The notes: a model not told the origin generated them from the letters alone. Positions 17,168 through 26,695 are shown, numbered from the stretch's first letter. The stretch: 60,502 nt of DNA from Pseudomonadota bacterium (GCA_021847605.1 JAJZQN010000023.1:1-60502), one strand, 5' to 3'. Numbers and translations: made by a program.

Positions 17168-18598
17168 ATGACATCACCCAGGAAAATCAGAATGCATAGC
17201 CGATTGCTTCCCCCCTCGCTCGCGCTGCTGCTCACCGCCTGTGCCAGCGTTCCTAACACGTCTTCTCACGCGCCACGCGTCACTCCGCCCGCTCGCCTCG
17301 ACGCAGCGGCGGCGAACGACGCGGCAATAACCGGGACAGACCGCTGGTGGACGGCGTGGGGCGATCCCGCTCTTGATGCGCTGATCGAGAAATCGCTCGA
17401 AGTAAACGCCGATATCCGCGCTGCAAAGGCCCATGTCGCCGCCGCGCGAGCGCTGGTCACTGTCGCGGAATCCGCACTTTATCCTACCGTTGCCGCAAAT
17501 GGCACAGCCTGGGCCAGTCAGAGCGATGCCGGGCTCGATGACAAGTGGCAGGCCATGCTGCCATCGCTGTCCGGAAACAGCGGCAGTGGATATCTGGTAG
17601 GTCTTGGAGCCACCTGGGAGGCTGACCTGTTCGGTGGAAGTCACGCAGACGCCGAAATGGCGCGCGCGCTTTCCGAAAGTGCCGCACGAACGGCTGATGC
17701 CGTCAGGCTCATGGTCGCCGCCGATGTCGTCGAGAATTATCAGCAGTTGCAGGGGCTGAGACGTCGCCTCGCCGTCCTTGATCGCAGCGAGGCGACGGCG
17801 GGCCGCCTTGTCGATTATGCAGCCGCCCGACAGCGGACGGGCGCTGCGACAGCGGCCGATGTCACCCGCGCTCGCAATGGCCTTGAGGCGCTGCGCGCCT
17901 CCCGCCCGGCTCTCACATCCCTCATCGATGCGCGCCGGCGGCGACTGGCCGTGCTGGCGGGCGACCTGCCCGAACAGGCGCCGGCCATGATCGCCTCCGC
18001 CACTTTTGAGACGCCGGGCGCGCCCACGGGGCAGCTACCTTCCGACATTCTTGCTCGCAGGCCTGATGTCGCGGCGCGATCTTGGCTGGTGAACGCGCGC
18101 GCGGCGCGCCTCAAGAGCCTGAAGGCCGATCTGCTTCCGCGTTTCGCCATCCATTTCCTTGGGCAGAACGGGCATATCGAACTGGGCGGCCTGCCAGGTT
18201 ATGGCGGAACCGGAGGTCTGGTCGGCCTTTCCGCATCGATGCCGCTTTTCAATGCCGGAAGGTTGCAGGCCAGAGTGAAGGCGGGCGATGCCGAACTTGA
18301 GGCTGCTCTCGCCAATTATGACCAGGCCATGCTGTCGGCGCTCGAGGAAGTTGAATCCGCTTATGGCTTTCGGACGGGGCTGGACGAACGCCTGGCCGGG
18401 CTTATCCGTACATCCGACATGGCGCGCCGACGCGCCGACCAACTGGCGATATTGTACGATGCCGGACGCACCCAATTGGGCGATGTGTTGCAGGCCCGAC
18501 TGGATGCCCTCTCGGACGAGGACAAGATGGAGCAAACCCGCATCGCGCAAGGAACGGCGACCGTTCAGCTCTATCGGGCGTTGGGAGGTGGCTGGTAA
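17168..18598 (+). CDS. NodT/OprM-family outer-membrane efflux lipoprotein
   Basis: A 476-residue TolC-like channel with a lipoprotein signal: a hydrophobic stretch and the lipobox LTAC, Cys25 counted from the ATG at 17168. An alternative ATG at 17192 also has an AGGAAA before it and gives the same mature protein. Two outer-membrane efflux repeats follow (DALIEKSLEVNADIRAAKAHV..., AAQ/ARQ coiled segments, LPSDILARRPDVAA). It starts 9 bases after the permease and completes the tripartite exporter. It is the last gene of the operon. Confidence 0.9.
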   Translation: MTSPRKIRMHSRLLPPSLALLLTACASVPNTSSHAPRVTPPARLDAAAANDAAITGTDRWWTAWGDPALDALIEKSLEVNADIRAAKAHVAAARALVTVAESALYPTVAANGTAWASQSDAGLDDKWQAMLPSLSGNSGSGYLVGLGATWEADLFGGSHADAEMARALSESAARTADAVRLMVAADVVENYQQLQGLRRRLAVLDRSEATAGRLVDYAAARQRTGAATAADVTRARNGLEALRASRPALTSLIDARRRRLAVLAGDLPEQAPAMIASATFETPGAPTGQLPSDILARRPDVAARSWLVNARAARLKSLKADLLPRFAIHFLGQNGHIELGGLPGYGGTGGLVGLSASMPLFNAGRLQARVKAGDAELEAALANYDQAMLSALEEVESAYGFRTGLDERLAGLIRTSDMARRRADQLAILYDAGRTQLGDVLQARLDALSDEDKMEQTRIAQGTATVQLYRALGGGW

Positions 18599-18834
18599 AA
18601 ACTGGACAGCAACGCCAACCGCCGTTTTTTGGGCAGGCCGCACTGTCCATCTGATTGCAGGTGAGGCCTACGCCCCTGTAGGCAATTTCGAAGCCGCCCC
18701 GGACCGATTTTGTCTATTTTTCCGATCACGACCCCGGATCATAGATGCGGGGTTAAGATTTAACGGTTAAGCATGCTATTGCGTATGCATGGGAGCCATG
18801 AAGGCCTCAGCGAGCCTAGCGAAGTAGGTATACC

Positions 18835-19779
18835 ATGAAGGAATTTCTTGAACGCGCGGCGAATGCCGGCGCCCTGTCGTTCCGTGACTTGCACGTCATT
18901 CTGGATGCGCTCCCGATTCCTCTGTCCTGGGCCACCTTACCGCAAGGAGAGATTCAGTTCGTCAACCGGGCTTTTACAAAGACGTTCGGCTACGCCGAAG
19001 GGACTTTCACAAACGTCAGTGACTGGATCGATAAGGCCTATCCGCATGAGCATCACCGCCGGGAAACCCGTCGGCTTTGGCACGATCTTTGGCTCGCGCA
19101 GTCGGATGGTATTTCGGAAATAGATGTTTGCGAGGTCGAAATTTTATGCGCTGACAACAGGATCAGAACGGCTCAGCATCGCGGAATTCTCCTTCACGAG
19201 ATGGGCATCGGCATCGCGCTATTCGATGACATTTCGAGCAGACGTGAGGCCGAGAACGCATTACGTCGCATTGCGTTTGAGGACCCGCTAACCGGTCTTG
19301 CCAATCGTCGGGTGCTGCAAGATCTATGGGCAGAGCACGCAACACGGGGCGCGATCGCAGACAATATGATGGCTGTACTTGTGATCGATCTGGACGGCTT
19401 CAAGGCGATCAATGATCGTTTGGGCCATGATGCAGGCGACGAAATGCTGAGAACTGTGGCTCAGCGGCTCAAGGAATGCGTTCGGGAAGGCGATCTCGTT
19501 TGCCGCATAGGAGGCGATGAATTTGCTGTACTGCTACCCGGCCTGCGAAGCCCATGGCCCGTCGAACCAATTTGCCAGCGGATTGACGCGGCCCTGCGCC
19601 AGCCGGTCATAATCGATGGAAGCATAGCCGCGGTCGGCGCCCGTGTCGGTGCAAGCCTGTACCCCCAGGACGGCGATGAACTGCAACTTCTGGTGAAGCG
19701 CGCTGATGAGGCGCTTTACCGTCGAAAATCGCAGCGCATGGGTGGTTGGGAATGGTTCCAGGCGCCGATTGCGGCCTGA
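18835..19779 (+). CDS. PAS-GGDEF diguanylate cyclase
   Basis: A 314-residue protein with an N-terminal PAS-like sensor domain (about 18-140, WATLPQGEIQFVNRAFTKTFGY) and a C-terminal GGDEF domain. The active site GGDEF is intact and an REGD product-inhibition site lies five residues before it. It has no membrane segment, so it should be cytosolic. Two IS elements separate it from an EAL protein on the same strand. The 235 bases upstream hold no gene; the AT-rich segment around 18755-18780 may be its promoter. Confidence 0.88.
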   Translation: MKEFLERAANAGALSFRDLHVILDALPIPLSWATLPQGEIQFVNRAFTKTFGYAEGTFTNVSDWIDKAYPHEHHRRETRRLWHDLWLAQSDGISEIDVCEVEILCADNRIRTAQHRGILLHEMGIGIALFDDISSRREAENALRRIAFEDPLTGLANRRVLQDLWAEHATRGAIADNMMAVLVIDLDGFKAINDRLGHDAGDEMLRTVAQRLKECVREGDLVCRIGGDEFAVLLPGLRSPWPVEPICQRIDAALRQPVIIDGSIAAVGARVGASLYPQDGDELQLLVKRADEALYRRKSQRMGGWEWFQAPIAA

Positions 19780-19962
19780 ACGATCGCCATCTGATATGAG
19801 GCGCCCAACAAACAGGGCTGAGCATTGATCGCTGCTCTCAGAATTACGATTGATATAACCAGTCCCAGAATGCGTCCCTTAGTGTCTGATTATGGGATGG
19901 CCCGCCCTTTTCCCAGGCATCTGATACGATGCCGGTGTTAGAGAAGGGAAAGGAACGGACCG

Positions 19963-20997
19963 ATGTCTATTGTGATCCTTGGTGTCGATTTGGGCAAGAA
20001 TTCTTGCAGCATAGTCGGGGTTGACGGATCGGGTGCGGTAGTCGCGCGCCGAACGATGCGTCGACAGACGTTGATCGAGTACGTTGGCAAGCTTCCGCAG
20101 TGCGTGGTTGCAATGGAGGCCTGTTGCGGCGCGCATCACCTGGGACGGTTGTTCGCTACGCACGGGCACGAAATCCGTCTGATGTCGCCGGAGTACGTTC
20201 GTCCTTATGTCAAAGCGCAGAAAAACGACGATCGCGATGCTGAGGCCATTGCCGAAGCCGCCTCGCGCCCGACAATGCGCTTCGTCGACCTCAAGAGCAG
20301 CGAGCAACTTGATTTGCAGACACTGCATCGGGTGCGGTCGCGGTTGGTGGCCGAGCGAACCGGCCTGATCAACCAAGCGCGAGCAATCCTCCTTGAGCGT
20401 GGAGTGACCTTCCCGGCCGGGCGGCGCAAGTTCGAAGTGGGTCTTGAAGCCTTGCTGGCCGATGACGCTGATGCTGGCTTGTCTGCACGTATGCGCCAGC
20501 TGATTGGCGAGTTAAGGGCAGAATGGAAGGCGCTTGATATACGGGTCGAAGCGCTCAACGGTGAGTTCGTCGAAACGGCGCGGCAGGATGAGACAATGCG
20601 CCGGCTGACATCGATACCCGGTGTCGGGGTGTTGAATGCAACCGCGCTGGTGGCGGCGGTGGGGAACGGGAGCGGCTTTGACAAGGCGCGTGACCTCGGA
20701 GCCTGGCTGGGCCTTGTCCCCCGCCAACACAGTACCGGTGGCAAGGCTCGCCTGTTCGGTATCACCAAGCGGGGAAACAAATACCTGCGCACCTTGCTGA
20801 TCCACGGCGCGCGGGCAGCTTTGCCATCATTATCACAAAGCGACACGCCGATAGGGCGTTGGCTCAAAGCAATGATCGCGCGAGGCGTACACCGCAATGC
20901 GATCATCGTCGCGCTCGCCAACAAGCTGGCGCGGATTGCTTGGGCGATACTGCGCAAGGACGAGCGCTTTGAACGCAGCTACCCGGTAGCGGCATGA
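19963..20997 (+). CDS. IS110-family (IS1111 group) DEDD transposase
   Basis: A 344-residue recombinase. The N-terminal RuvC-like domain has GVDLGKNSC, AMEACCGAHH and KNDDRDAEAI, giving the DEDD acidic set. The C-terminal Tnp20 domain has SIPGVGVLNATALVAAVG and LVPRQHSTGGKARLFGITKRGNKYLR. The length is normal for the subgroup and there are no breaks, so it should be functional. In this family, strand exchange is guided by an RNA made from a non-coding end of the element. Confidence 0.93.
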   Translation: MSIVILGVDLGKNSCSIVGVDGSGAVVARRTMRRQTLIEYVGKLPQCVVAMEACCGAHHLGRLFATHGHEIRLMSPEYVRPYVKAQKNDDRDAEAIAEAASRPTMRFVDLKSSEQLDLQTLHRVRSRLVAERTGLINQARAILLERGVTFPAGRRKFEVGLEALLADDADAGLSARMRQLIGELRAEWKALDIRVEALNGEFVETARQDETMRRLTSIPGVGVLNATALVAAVGNGSGFDKARDLGAWLGLVPRQHSTGGKARLFGITKRGNKYLRTLLIHGARAALPSLSQSDTPIGRWLKAMIARGVHRNAIIVALANKLARIAWAILRKDERFERSYPVAA

Positions 20998-21000
20998 ACC

Positions 21001-21236
21001 AGATCGGCTAGGCGCTAGAACACGCACAGCCAACGGAAGTTTGCGGAAAGGATCGAAAAGATGGCCTGACAGTCAATCGACGTTTGGAAAGCCCGGAACT
21101 CTGAATGGTACTTGATACCGATCTGATTATTGCGGCTCCAGGCGTGCGGATGTCCATCTTGGCCATGGGGCTACCCATGAGACCGTATACGTTGACGCAG
21201 ACTGATCAGAACACCGTAAAATCCTACTTGCAAACG
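21001..21236 (+). ncRNA. Candidate bridge/seek RNA region of the IS1111-type element
   Basis: The unusually long non-coding segment between the transposase stop and the right subterminal repeat is where the guide RNA of IS1111-group elements is expected. It includes a perfect hairpin CATGGG-GCTA-CCCATG at 21164-21179 and further imperfect stems. Transcript borders and guide loops cannot be set by eye. Confidence 0.45.
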
Positions 21237-21261
21237 GGGCGGGCCATACGTTCAAAATTAT

Positions 21262-22140
21262 CGTCGCGGATTTCATGATCTTGCGATGCGTCGGGCAAAG
21301 AGCTGGATCGATGCGATGAAGAGCCATGCGGCTGCCGACGCAATGGTTTGTTCGAAGTCCTTGGCGAGCCGCCGGTTCCGGTTCAGCCATGCCAGCGTGC
21401 GTTCGACCACCCAGCGTCGGGGCAGCACGTCGAAGCCTTTCGCTGCATCGGACCTCTTGATGATCTCGATGGTCCATTTGCCGAAGCGGCGCAGAGCGTC
21501 CTTGAGCTTGTCTCCGGCATAGCCTCCATCAGCGAAAACATGGCGCAGCCAGGGGAAGCGCCGAATGATTTCGGCCAACACCATCGGCGCGCCGTCGCGG
21601 TCCTGGATGTCGGCGGTGTGGATCACGGCATGGACGAGATTTCCCTCGGTGTCGGTGAGGACGTGGCGCTTGCGCCCTTTGACCTTCTTGCCCGCGTCAT
21701 AGCCACGAGGCCCTCCGCTTTCCGTGGTTTTCACGCTTTGGCTGTCGATCACGCCGGCGCTGGGCGAAGCCTCCCGGCCGTGCGCCTCGCGTGCAACCAT
21801 CAGCAGTGTGTGATTGATCGTCAGCCACAGCCCGTTGTCGCGCCAAAGGTAGAACCAGTGCCGCACGGTCGAAACAGGCGGAAAGCAAGGCGGCAGCATC
21901 CGCCAGGGCAAGCCCCCGCGCAGCAAGTATAGGATAGCCTCGACAATGCGCCGCAGCGACCATTTGCGAGGTCGCCCGACATGTGATGCTGGTGGCAGCA
22001 ATGGTTCCAGAACCGCCCACTCGGCATCAGTCATATCACTTGGCAAAGTCAGCCCGCTTCGCGCATGAAGGGCGCGAGTGGTATCGGTCCACATCGTTGT
22101 ATCCATGGTAGTTTTTGGCGAAACTCATGAATCAACGACA
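21262..22140 (-). mobile_element. IS5-family insertion sequence
   Basis: The transposase gene 21273-22106 fills the element. Imperfect inverted similarity is seen between 21262-21280 (GTCGCGGATTTCATGA) and the complement of about 22118-22140 (GTCGTTGATTCATGA), which I take as approximate ends. The left end lies about 15 bases from the right repeat of the IS1111-type element, so the two insertions are side by side. Confidence 0.55.
21273..22106 (-). CDS. IS5-family DDE transposase
   Basis: A 277-residue transposase in one uninterrupted frame. It has an N-terminal DUF4096-like helix-turn-helix (LTDAEWAVLEPLLPP-like DMTDAEWAVLEPLLPPAS, GRPRKWSLRRIVEAILY). The DDE domain shows VIDSQSVKTTESGGPRGYDAGKK (first Asp), FADGGYAGDKL (second Asp) and RRWVVERTLAWLNRNRRL (Glu with the YREK-like motif). 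It is complete, so the element may still be active. Confidence 0.92.
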   Translation of the reverse strand: MDTTMWTDTTRALHARSGLTLPSDMTDAEWAVLEPLLPPASHVGRPRKWSLRRIVEAILYLLRGGLPWRMLPPCFPPVSTVRHWFYLWRDNGLWLTINHTLLMVAREAHGREASPSAGVIDSQSVKTTESGGPRGYDAGKKVKGRKRHVLTDTEGNLVHAVIHTADIQDRDGAPMVLAEIIRRFPWLRHVFADGGYAGDKLKDALRRFGKWTIEIIKRSDAAKGFDVLPRRWVVERTLAWLNRNRRLAKDFEQTIASAAAWLFIASIQLFARRIARS

Positions 22141-22254
22141 GGTCAGGCCGTCAAGCTAACCTGCTGATACCACTCAACTTAATTTCCGATCGGGCTCTTA
22201 TAGTTTATTGATAGTTAAACTTTGGGGCGGAGAGTAAGCCGAGTCGCCCATGAC

Positions 22255-23880
22255 ATGGCGATTTATGGAAAACAGAAGGCCATAGCAACGAATCCTGCGA
22301 AAGCAAATCGCACTGTAAATTTCTCGGTAGAAGGAAGATCAACAAGAGGATTTAGCAATAATTATATTAAAGCCAGACTCAAATCGGCAATCTCAAACGG
22401 GAATATCTGGCCCGCTTTTCAGCCTATTGTATCAATTGACTCCGGACATCTCGCAGGTTTCGAGATTTTGGCTCGATGGACGGCATCCGGGGGAAGGAAC
22501 ATTCCGCCAGATCACTTCATCCCGCTGCTGGAAAAGCATAATCTGATTGATGATCTTACCAAGGCTTTGATACGATCCTCATGTGCGCAGGCCAGAGATT
22601 GGCCCGGCACATTCTTCATCGCTTTCAACATTTCCCCATGTCAACTCCTGCATGAGGAAATGCCTGACTGGCTCATGGCGGAAGAAGTTCGGGCAGGTTT
22701 TCCACTGAATCGTCTTCAGATTGAAGTCACCGAAGGATCGCTCCATTCTCAGGAGGAAACAGCATACGCTACGCTTCGGAAACTGGATTCCCTGGGCGTT
22801 AAAGTGTCGATCGATGATTTCGGGACCGGCTATTCCAGTCTCGCAAGACTGGAAGCCTTTCCGTTCAGAAAGCTCAAGATCGATGCTCGCTTTGTACGTG
22901 GCCTGGACCGGGATGCGGGGAAGCGGCGAATTGCAGCTGCCATCATTGGTCTCGGACAAAGCCTTGGAATTACCGTTGTCGCAGAAGGCGTAGAATCGGA
23001 GAAGGAAGCCTCGATTCTATCGGATCTTGGTTGTCCGCTGGGCCAAGGCTGGCTTTTTGGTGCGGGAGTGCCGGCCCACGAGGCTCGCGAGATGGTAGAT
23101 GGACTGGGAACACCTCACACCGATACCCCACCTTTACTCGACGCCTCGCCGTTTCAGCAACTCCATCAGCTCCGATCCCTGTACCAACAGTCCCCCGCGG
23201 GGCTATGCTTCCTGGATGTGAACTTGCGCCACGTACGCGTGAACGATCTCTTCGCCAAGATGCTGGGAGCCAGTTCATTTCAAATTACGGGTAAGACAAT
23301 TGATGAGGTATTATCCGACCCCACTCTCGACCAACTCCGAGAAATATTGAACGCAGCGCTGAAAAATGACCATACTCCCACTCAGGAAGTCGTTATAGCC
23401 GAACGAGACTATCAAGTATTTGTACAAAAGGTTGTCGATGTAGGCGGCGACGTCATCGGTCTTTCGTTAGTGACAGTCGATGTCACAGAACAGAAGCACA
23501 TCATTCGCAAGCTTCACCTTAGCGATGCGCATTTCCGGCACCTTGCAGAAGTGAGTCCGACGATTGCCTGGGCAGCCAGGCCTGATGGAACCGTAGATTA
23601 TATCAGCCCATTAGCGACGGACATCGAGGGCGAAGCAATGCAAAAGAGAATTGATCGCTGGTATAGCAAAATGCACACGGACGATCTCGCACGGGTTCGT
23701 GCGGAATGGCTTGCCTGGTTGCCGTCAGTGCGACCGTTTTCGACCACATTTCGAATGGCGCAAACGGGAGGAAATTATCTCCTCATGAGAAGTCGGGCAC
23801 ATCCTCAGCTCGATGAGAATGGAGCAGTTATCAGATGGAATGGGATGATATCACCCCTGATCGTCGATGAAGGGGCGTAA
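22255..23880 (+). CDS. EAL-domain c-di-GMP phosphodiesterase with two C-terminal PAS domains
   Basis: A 541-residue cytosolic protein. The EAL domain (about 30-280) keeps the catalytic set: Glu in FEILARW, Asn in FNISP, Glu in EVTEG, DDFGTGYSSL, the Lys of KLKID, AEGVES and the Gln of QGWLFG. Two PAS domains follow (about 300-410 and 420-540). It should cleave c-di-GMP to pGpG. The order EAL-PAS-PAS is reversed compared with the common PAS-GGDEF-EAL. A TTG at 22222 would add 11 residues; the ATG at 22255 is preferred but neither has a strong ribosome binding site. It lies just downstream of the IS5 element, which may have separated it from its promoter. Confidence 0.85.
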   Translation: MAIYGKQKAIATNPAKANRTVNFSVEGRSTRGFSNNYIKARLKSAISNGNIWPAFQPIVSIDSGHLAGFEILARWTASGGRNIPPDHFIPLLEKHNLIDDLTKALIRSSCAQARDWPGTFFIAFNISPCQLLHEEMPDWLMAEEVRAGFPLNRLQIEVTEGSLHSQEETAYATLRKLDSLGVKVSIDDFGTGYSSLARLEAFPFRKLKIDARFVRGLDRDAGKRRIAAAIIGLGQSLGITVVAEGVESEKEASILSDLGCPLGQGWLFGAGVPAHEAREMVDGLGTPHTDTPPLLDASPFQQLHQLRSLYQQSPAGLCFLDVNLRHVRVNDLFAKMLGASSFQITGKTIDEVLSDPTLDQLREILNAALKNDHTPTQEVVIAERDYQVFVQKVVDVGGDVIGLSLVTVDVTEQKHIIRKLHLSDAHFRHLAEVSPTIAWAARPDGTVDYISPLATDIEGEAMQKRIDRWYSKMHTDDLARVRAEWLAWLPSVRPFSTTFRMAQTGGNYLLMRSRAHPQLDENGAVIRWNGMISPLIVDEGA

Positions 23881-23937
23881 TCGAAGAAACTTTTGGTCTG
23901 CCTGGTGTAACACGGTGCCCATCACGTTACCTCGCCT

Positions 23938-24744
23938 TCACCGGGTCAGGGAGAACTCCACCGGCACGACCAGTTCCAGCGTTTCGCCGGGTTTGTCGTC
24001 GGGCGGCTTGGGAAGTGGTGATGCCCGTTTTGCAAGCGCAACCGCTTCGCGATCGAGGTCAGGAAAGCTCGAAGACCGTTCGAGGCGGGATGATAGGACC
24101 TTGCCTTCGCGGTCCATCACGAAACGAATCCAGGGCGCTCCCTGTTGCCCCCGCGCCATCGCCGCACGCGGATATTGGCGATGCTTGTTGAGCGCCGCAA
24201 GGACGCGGCCTTCCCAGCTATCGGCTCCGTGGCTTGCCACCTGAGGCGCCAATGGCGCGGGCATGGTCTCGGGCGCGGCCGTCTCCGGTTCCGTTGGCGC
24301 CGGATGAGTGGGCGTGGGCGTCACTCGCGGTAAGGGCACCGACACCGGCGGGATCGGCACGATCGTGCGTTCAACCAGTTGCACCTTGGGCCGCTCCGTA
24401 GACTTTTCCGTCCTCTCGACCGGCCTGAGCGCATCCTTCTCTTCCGGCTGAATCTCTGGGGGTGATGCGGGAGCCCGGACGTCGAATACGTTAAGGGTAG
24501 TCGATGCAGGCGGTGCGCTATAGGTCCGCCAGGTAAACAACGCCGCACACAGGATCAGCAGCCCGATCACCGACACGCCCCCAATGCCGAACTGTCGCGT
24601 CCCCAGGCTCATGGGTTGATCGGCATACCGGCTCGAAGGCTGCCACGCTGATGCATATACGGGCGGCATAGCCGGCGCAGCGCTTGTCCCGGACAGGGCC
24701 GCGCCGCATTGCGCGGGTTGCGGTTGGGGTATCACAAGCGTCAT
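23938..24744 (-). CDS. TonB-like energy transducer
   Basis: A 268-residue TonB-family protein: a cytosolic start, one membrane helix (about 60-80, GGVSVIGLLILCAALFTW), a Pro/Glu/Thr-rich periplasmic spacer (about 95-175), and a TonB C-terminal domain ending LELVVPVEFSLTR. It couples ExbBD-derived energy to outer-membrane receptors. No exbB, exbD or receptor gene is adjacent. The ATG at 24744, preceded by AAAGG, overlaps the end of the small membrane protein gene (ATGA); the frame stays open upstream but that part reads through the neighbour. Confidence 0.82.
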   Translation of the reverse strand: MTLVIPQPQPAQCGAALSGTSAAPAMPPVYASAWQPSSRYADQPMSLGTRQFGIGGVSVIGLLILCAALFTWRTYSAPPASTTLNVFDVRAPASPPEIQPEEKDALRPVERTEKSTERPKVQLVERTIVPIPPVSVPLPRVTPTPTHPAPTEPETAAPETMPAPLAPQVASHGADSWEGRVLAALNKHRQYPRAAMARGQQGAPWIRFVMDREGKVLSSRLERSSSFPDLDREAVALAKRASPLPKPPDDKPGETLELVVPVEFSLTR

Positions 24745-25048
24745 ACCTTTGTTCCGAGCGCCGTCAGCAGGATGACAATGCCGGCCACAACGGAAAGCGT
24801 CGCAGCCACCCCCACACACCAGCAACACCGCGGAAATGGAAGGTCGCCATGGCAATGAAGGCAAACATTGCGAAGCTCGCCAAAGTTGCGACTATAAGGG
24901 CCTCGGCCTGCCCCATTCCGATCCGGACCAACAGCAGCGAGAGGGCCACGGTTGCAAGCGATGTCACGCCGTAGGCCCCCAGCGTTCCCGCGATTGTGCG
25001 GAGAACCGCCGGCCAGCGTGCTCTTGCCCGTTCGCTTTGGCACATCAT
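24741..25048 (-). pseudogene. DUF3649-like small membrane protein with a frameshift
   Basis: From ATG 25048 one frame gives a small protein with two membrane helices (RTIAGTLGAYGVTSLATVALSLLL and LIVATLASFAMFAFIAMATFHF), resembling DUF3649 proteins that accompany TonB and iron-uptake genes. This frame then loses its hydrophobic character. A neighbouring frame supplies the missing third helix (VAATLSVVAGIVILLTALG) and ends in a TGA that overlaps the tonB ATG. One extra G in the GGGGG run near 24825 would join the two. It is either a recent frameshift, a sequencing error, or slippage. Confidence 0.55.
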
Positions 25049-25173
25049 TGCCGGACTTTCCGCAAGAAGCGCTCACGGTTGAGCTGCGCAATCATGGCGA
25101 CGAAGTACGACGACACGTCCGATATCAGATTAGTAATGCCGCCGTTATAGCATTTCTGGCTCAGATCGTCTTG

Positions 25174-26664
25174 CTAACGCAACGTACGGCGAACTGCATC
25201 TTGCCATCCGGCAACGAGCGTTTTGCGTTCAAAATTCGCCATTTTCGGTTCAAAAATCTGTCCCTGCGTCCAGGTTTCGGCCAGAGCGTTGAGATCCGCC
25301 CAGAGCCCTGTTGCAAGGCCCGCATGAAAAGCAGCGCCAAGCGCTGTCGTCTCAAGATGAACGGGCCGCTCAACCTTCGTCTCGAGCATGTCGGCAAGGA
25401 ATTGGCAAAGCCAGTCATTGGCGGCCATACCGCCATCGACGCGCAGTTTGGCAGGGGCTGCGCCGCCATCTGAGACCATCGCTTCTGCAAGATCCATAGT
25501 CTGGTAGGCGACCGCCTCAAGCGCGGCGCGAGCGAGATGGGCCTGGGTCGCGTCAAGCGTCAGGCCAAAAATCGCACCACGCGCATCAGGATCCCAGTGA
25601 GGCGCGCCAAGTCCCACAAAAGCCGGAACCATATAGACACCATGACTGGAGGGAACCCGCGTAGCCATATCGTTCGTTTCACGAGCATGCGTGATGACGC
25701 CGATCCCGTCCCGCAACCATTTCACCGCCGCGCCAGCAACGAAAATCGAACCCTCAAGAGCATAGGTCATCTGCCCGTTCAGGCGATAGGCTGGTGTCGT
25801 GAGGAGGCGGTTATTTGATTCCAATGCCTCGGTACCCGTGTTGAGGAGCATGAAGCAACCGGTGCCATAGGTCGACTTCGCCATTCCCACGCCAAAGCAA
25901 GCCTGACCGAACAGCGCGGCCTGCTGATCCCCGGCAACACCGGCAATGGGGATTGCTGCGCCCAGAAGCGCAGCGTCAGTCGTGCCGAAATGATGCGCAT
26001 TATCATGCACCTCGGGAAGCACCTGCATCGGCACACGCAGCAGACGACACATTTCCTCATCCCAACGTTGCTCGCGGATGTTGTAGAGCATCGTCCGACC
26101 AGCATTGGTCACGTCCGTGGCATGAACCTTCCCACCCGTCAGGCGCCAGATCAGGAAACTATCGATGGTGCCAAACGCAAGCTCACCCCTTTCAGCGCGC
26201 TCTCTGGCGCCGCCGACATTATCAAGAATCCAGGCGAGCTTGGTGCCCGAAAAATAGGGATCGACGAGAAGGCCGGTACGCGAGCGCACTTCCGCCTCAA
26301 ATCCTTCCTCTCCCTTGAGTTCGGCGCATAGTCTGGCGGTACGGCGATCCTGCCACACGATGGCGCGATGGATCACCTTCCCAGTACCGCGCTCCCAAAC
26401 GACCACTGTCTCGCGCTGGTTGGTGATGCCGATGCCGGCAATGCCGCCGGTACCCACCCCGCTCTTCTCGATAGCTTCTTTGGCAAGACGGAGGGTGTCG
26501 CGCCAAATGTCCTCCGGGTCATGCTCCACCCACCCCAGGTCGGGATAATGTTGTTCGAACTCACATTGCGCGCTTGCAACGGGACGCGCGTGCCTGTCGA
26601 ACACGATGGCGCGCGTCGATGTCGTGCCTTGATCGATGGCCAGAATGTGCACAGGCTGAGGCAT
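25174..26664 (-). CDS. glpK: Glycerol kinase
   Basis: A 496-residue FGGY kinase very close to known GlpK: N-terminal [15 protein letters not shown] (phosphate loop), [28 protein letters not shown], the [10 protein letters not shown] loop, [11 protein letters not shown], and [20 protein letters not shown] near the end. It phosphorylates glycerol to sn-glycerol 3-phosphate with ATP. The ATG at 26664 follows GGAGAG; upstream frame is open but runs into glpF. It lies 31 bases after glpF in the same operon. Confidence 0.95.
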   Translation of the reverse strand: MPQPVHILAIDQGTTSTRAIVFDRHARPVASAQCEFEQHYPDLGWVEHDPEDIWRDTLRLAKEAIEKSGVGTGGIAGIGITNQRETVVVWERGTGKVIHRAIVWQDRRTARLCAELKGEEGFEAEVRSRTGLLVDPYFSGTKLAWILDNVGGARERAERGELAFGTIDSFLIWRLTGGKVHATDVTNAGRTMLYNIREQRWDEEMCRLLRVPMQVLPEVHDNAHHFGTTDAALLGAAIPIAGVAGDQQAALFGQACFGVGMAKSTYGTGCFMLLNTGTEALESNNRLLTTPAYRLNGQMTYALEGSIFVAGAAVKWLRDGIGVITHARETNDMATRVPSSHGVYMVPAFVGLGAPHWDPDARGAIFGLTLDATQAHLARAALEAVAYQTMDLAEAMVSDGGAAPAKLRVDGGMAANDWLCQFLADMLETKVERPVHLETTALGAAFHAGLATGLWADLNALAETWTQGQIFEPKMANFERKTLVAGWQDAVRRTLR

Positions 26665-26695
26665 TAGGCGGCTCTCCGGGCTTTTCTTCAAAGGT

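Larger units (their letters stand above)
19890..21255 (+). mobile_element. IS110 family, IS1111-type insertion sequence
   Basis: The element holds one transposase gene and is bounded by short subterminal inverted repeats: ATGGCCCGCCC at 19897-19907 and its complement GGGCGGGCCAT at 21237-21247. Subterminal repeats lying a few bases inside the ends are the mark of the IS1111 subgroup. About 240 bases of non-coding DNA lie between the transposase stop and the right repeat. Exact ends are not fixed because the target copy is not visible. Confidence 0.75.
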
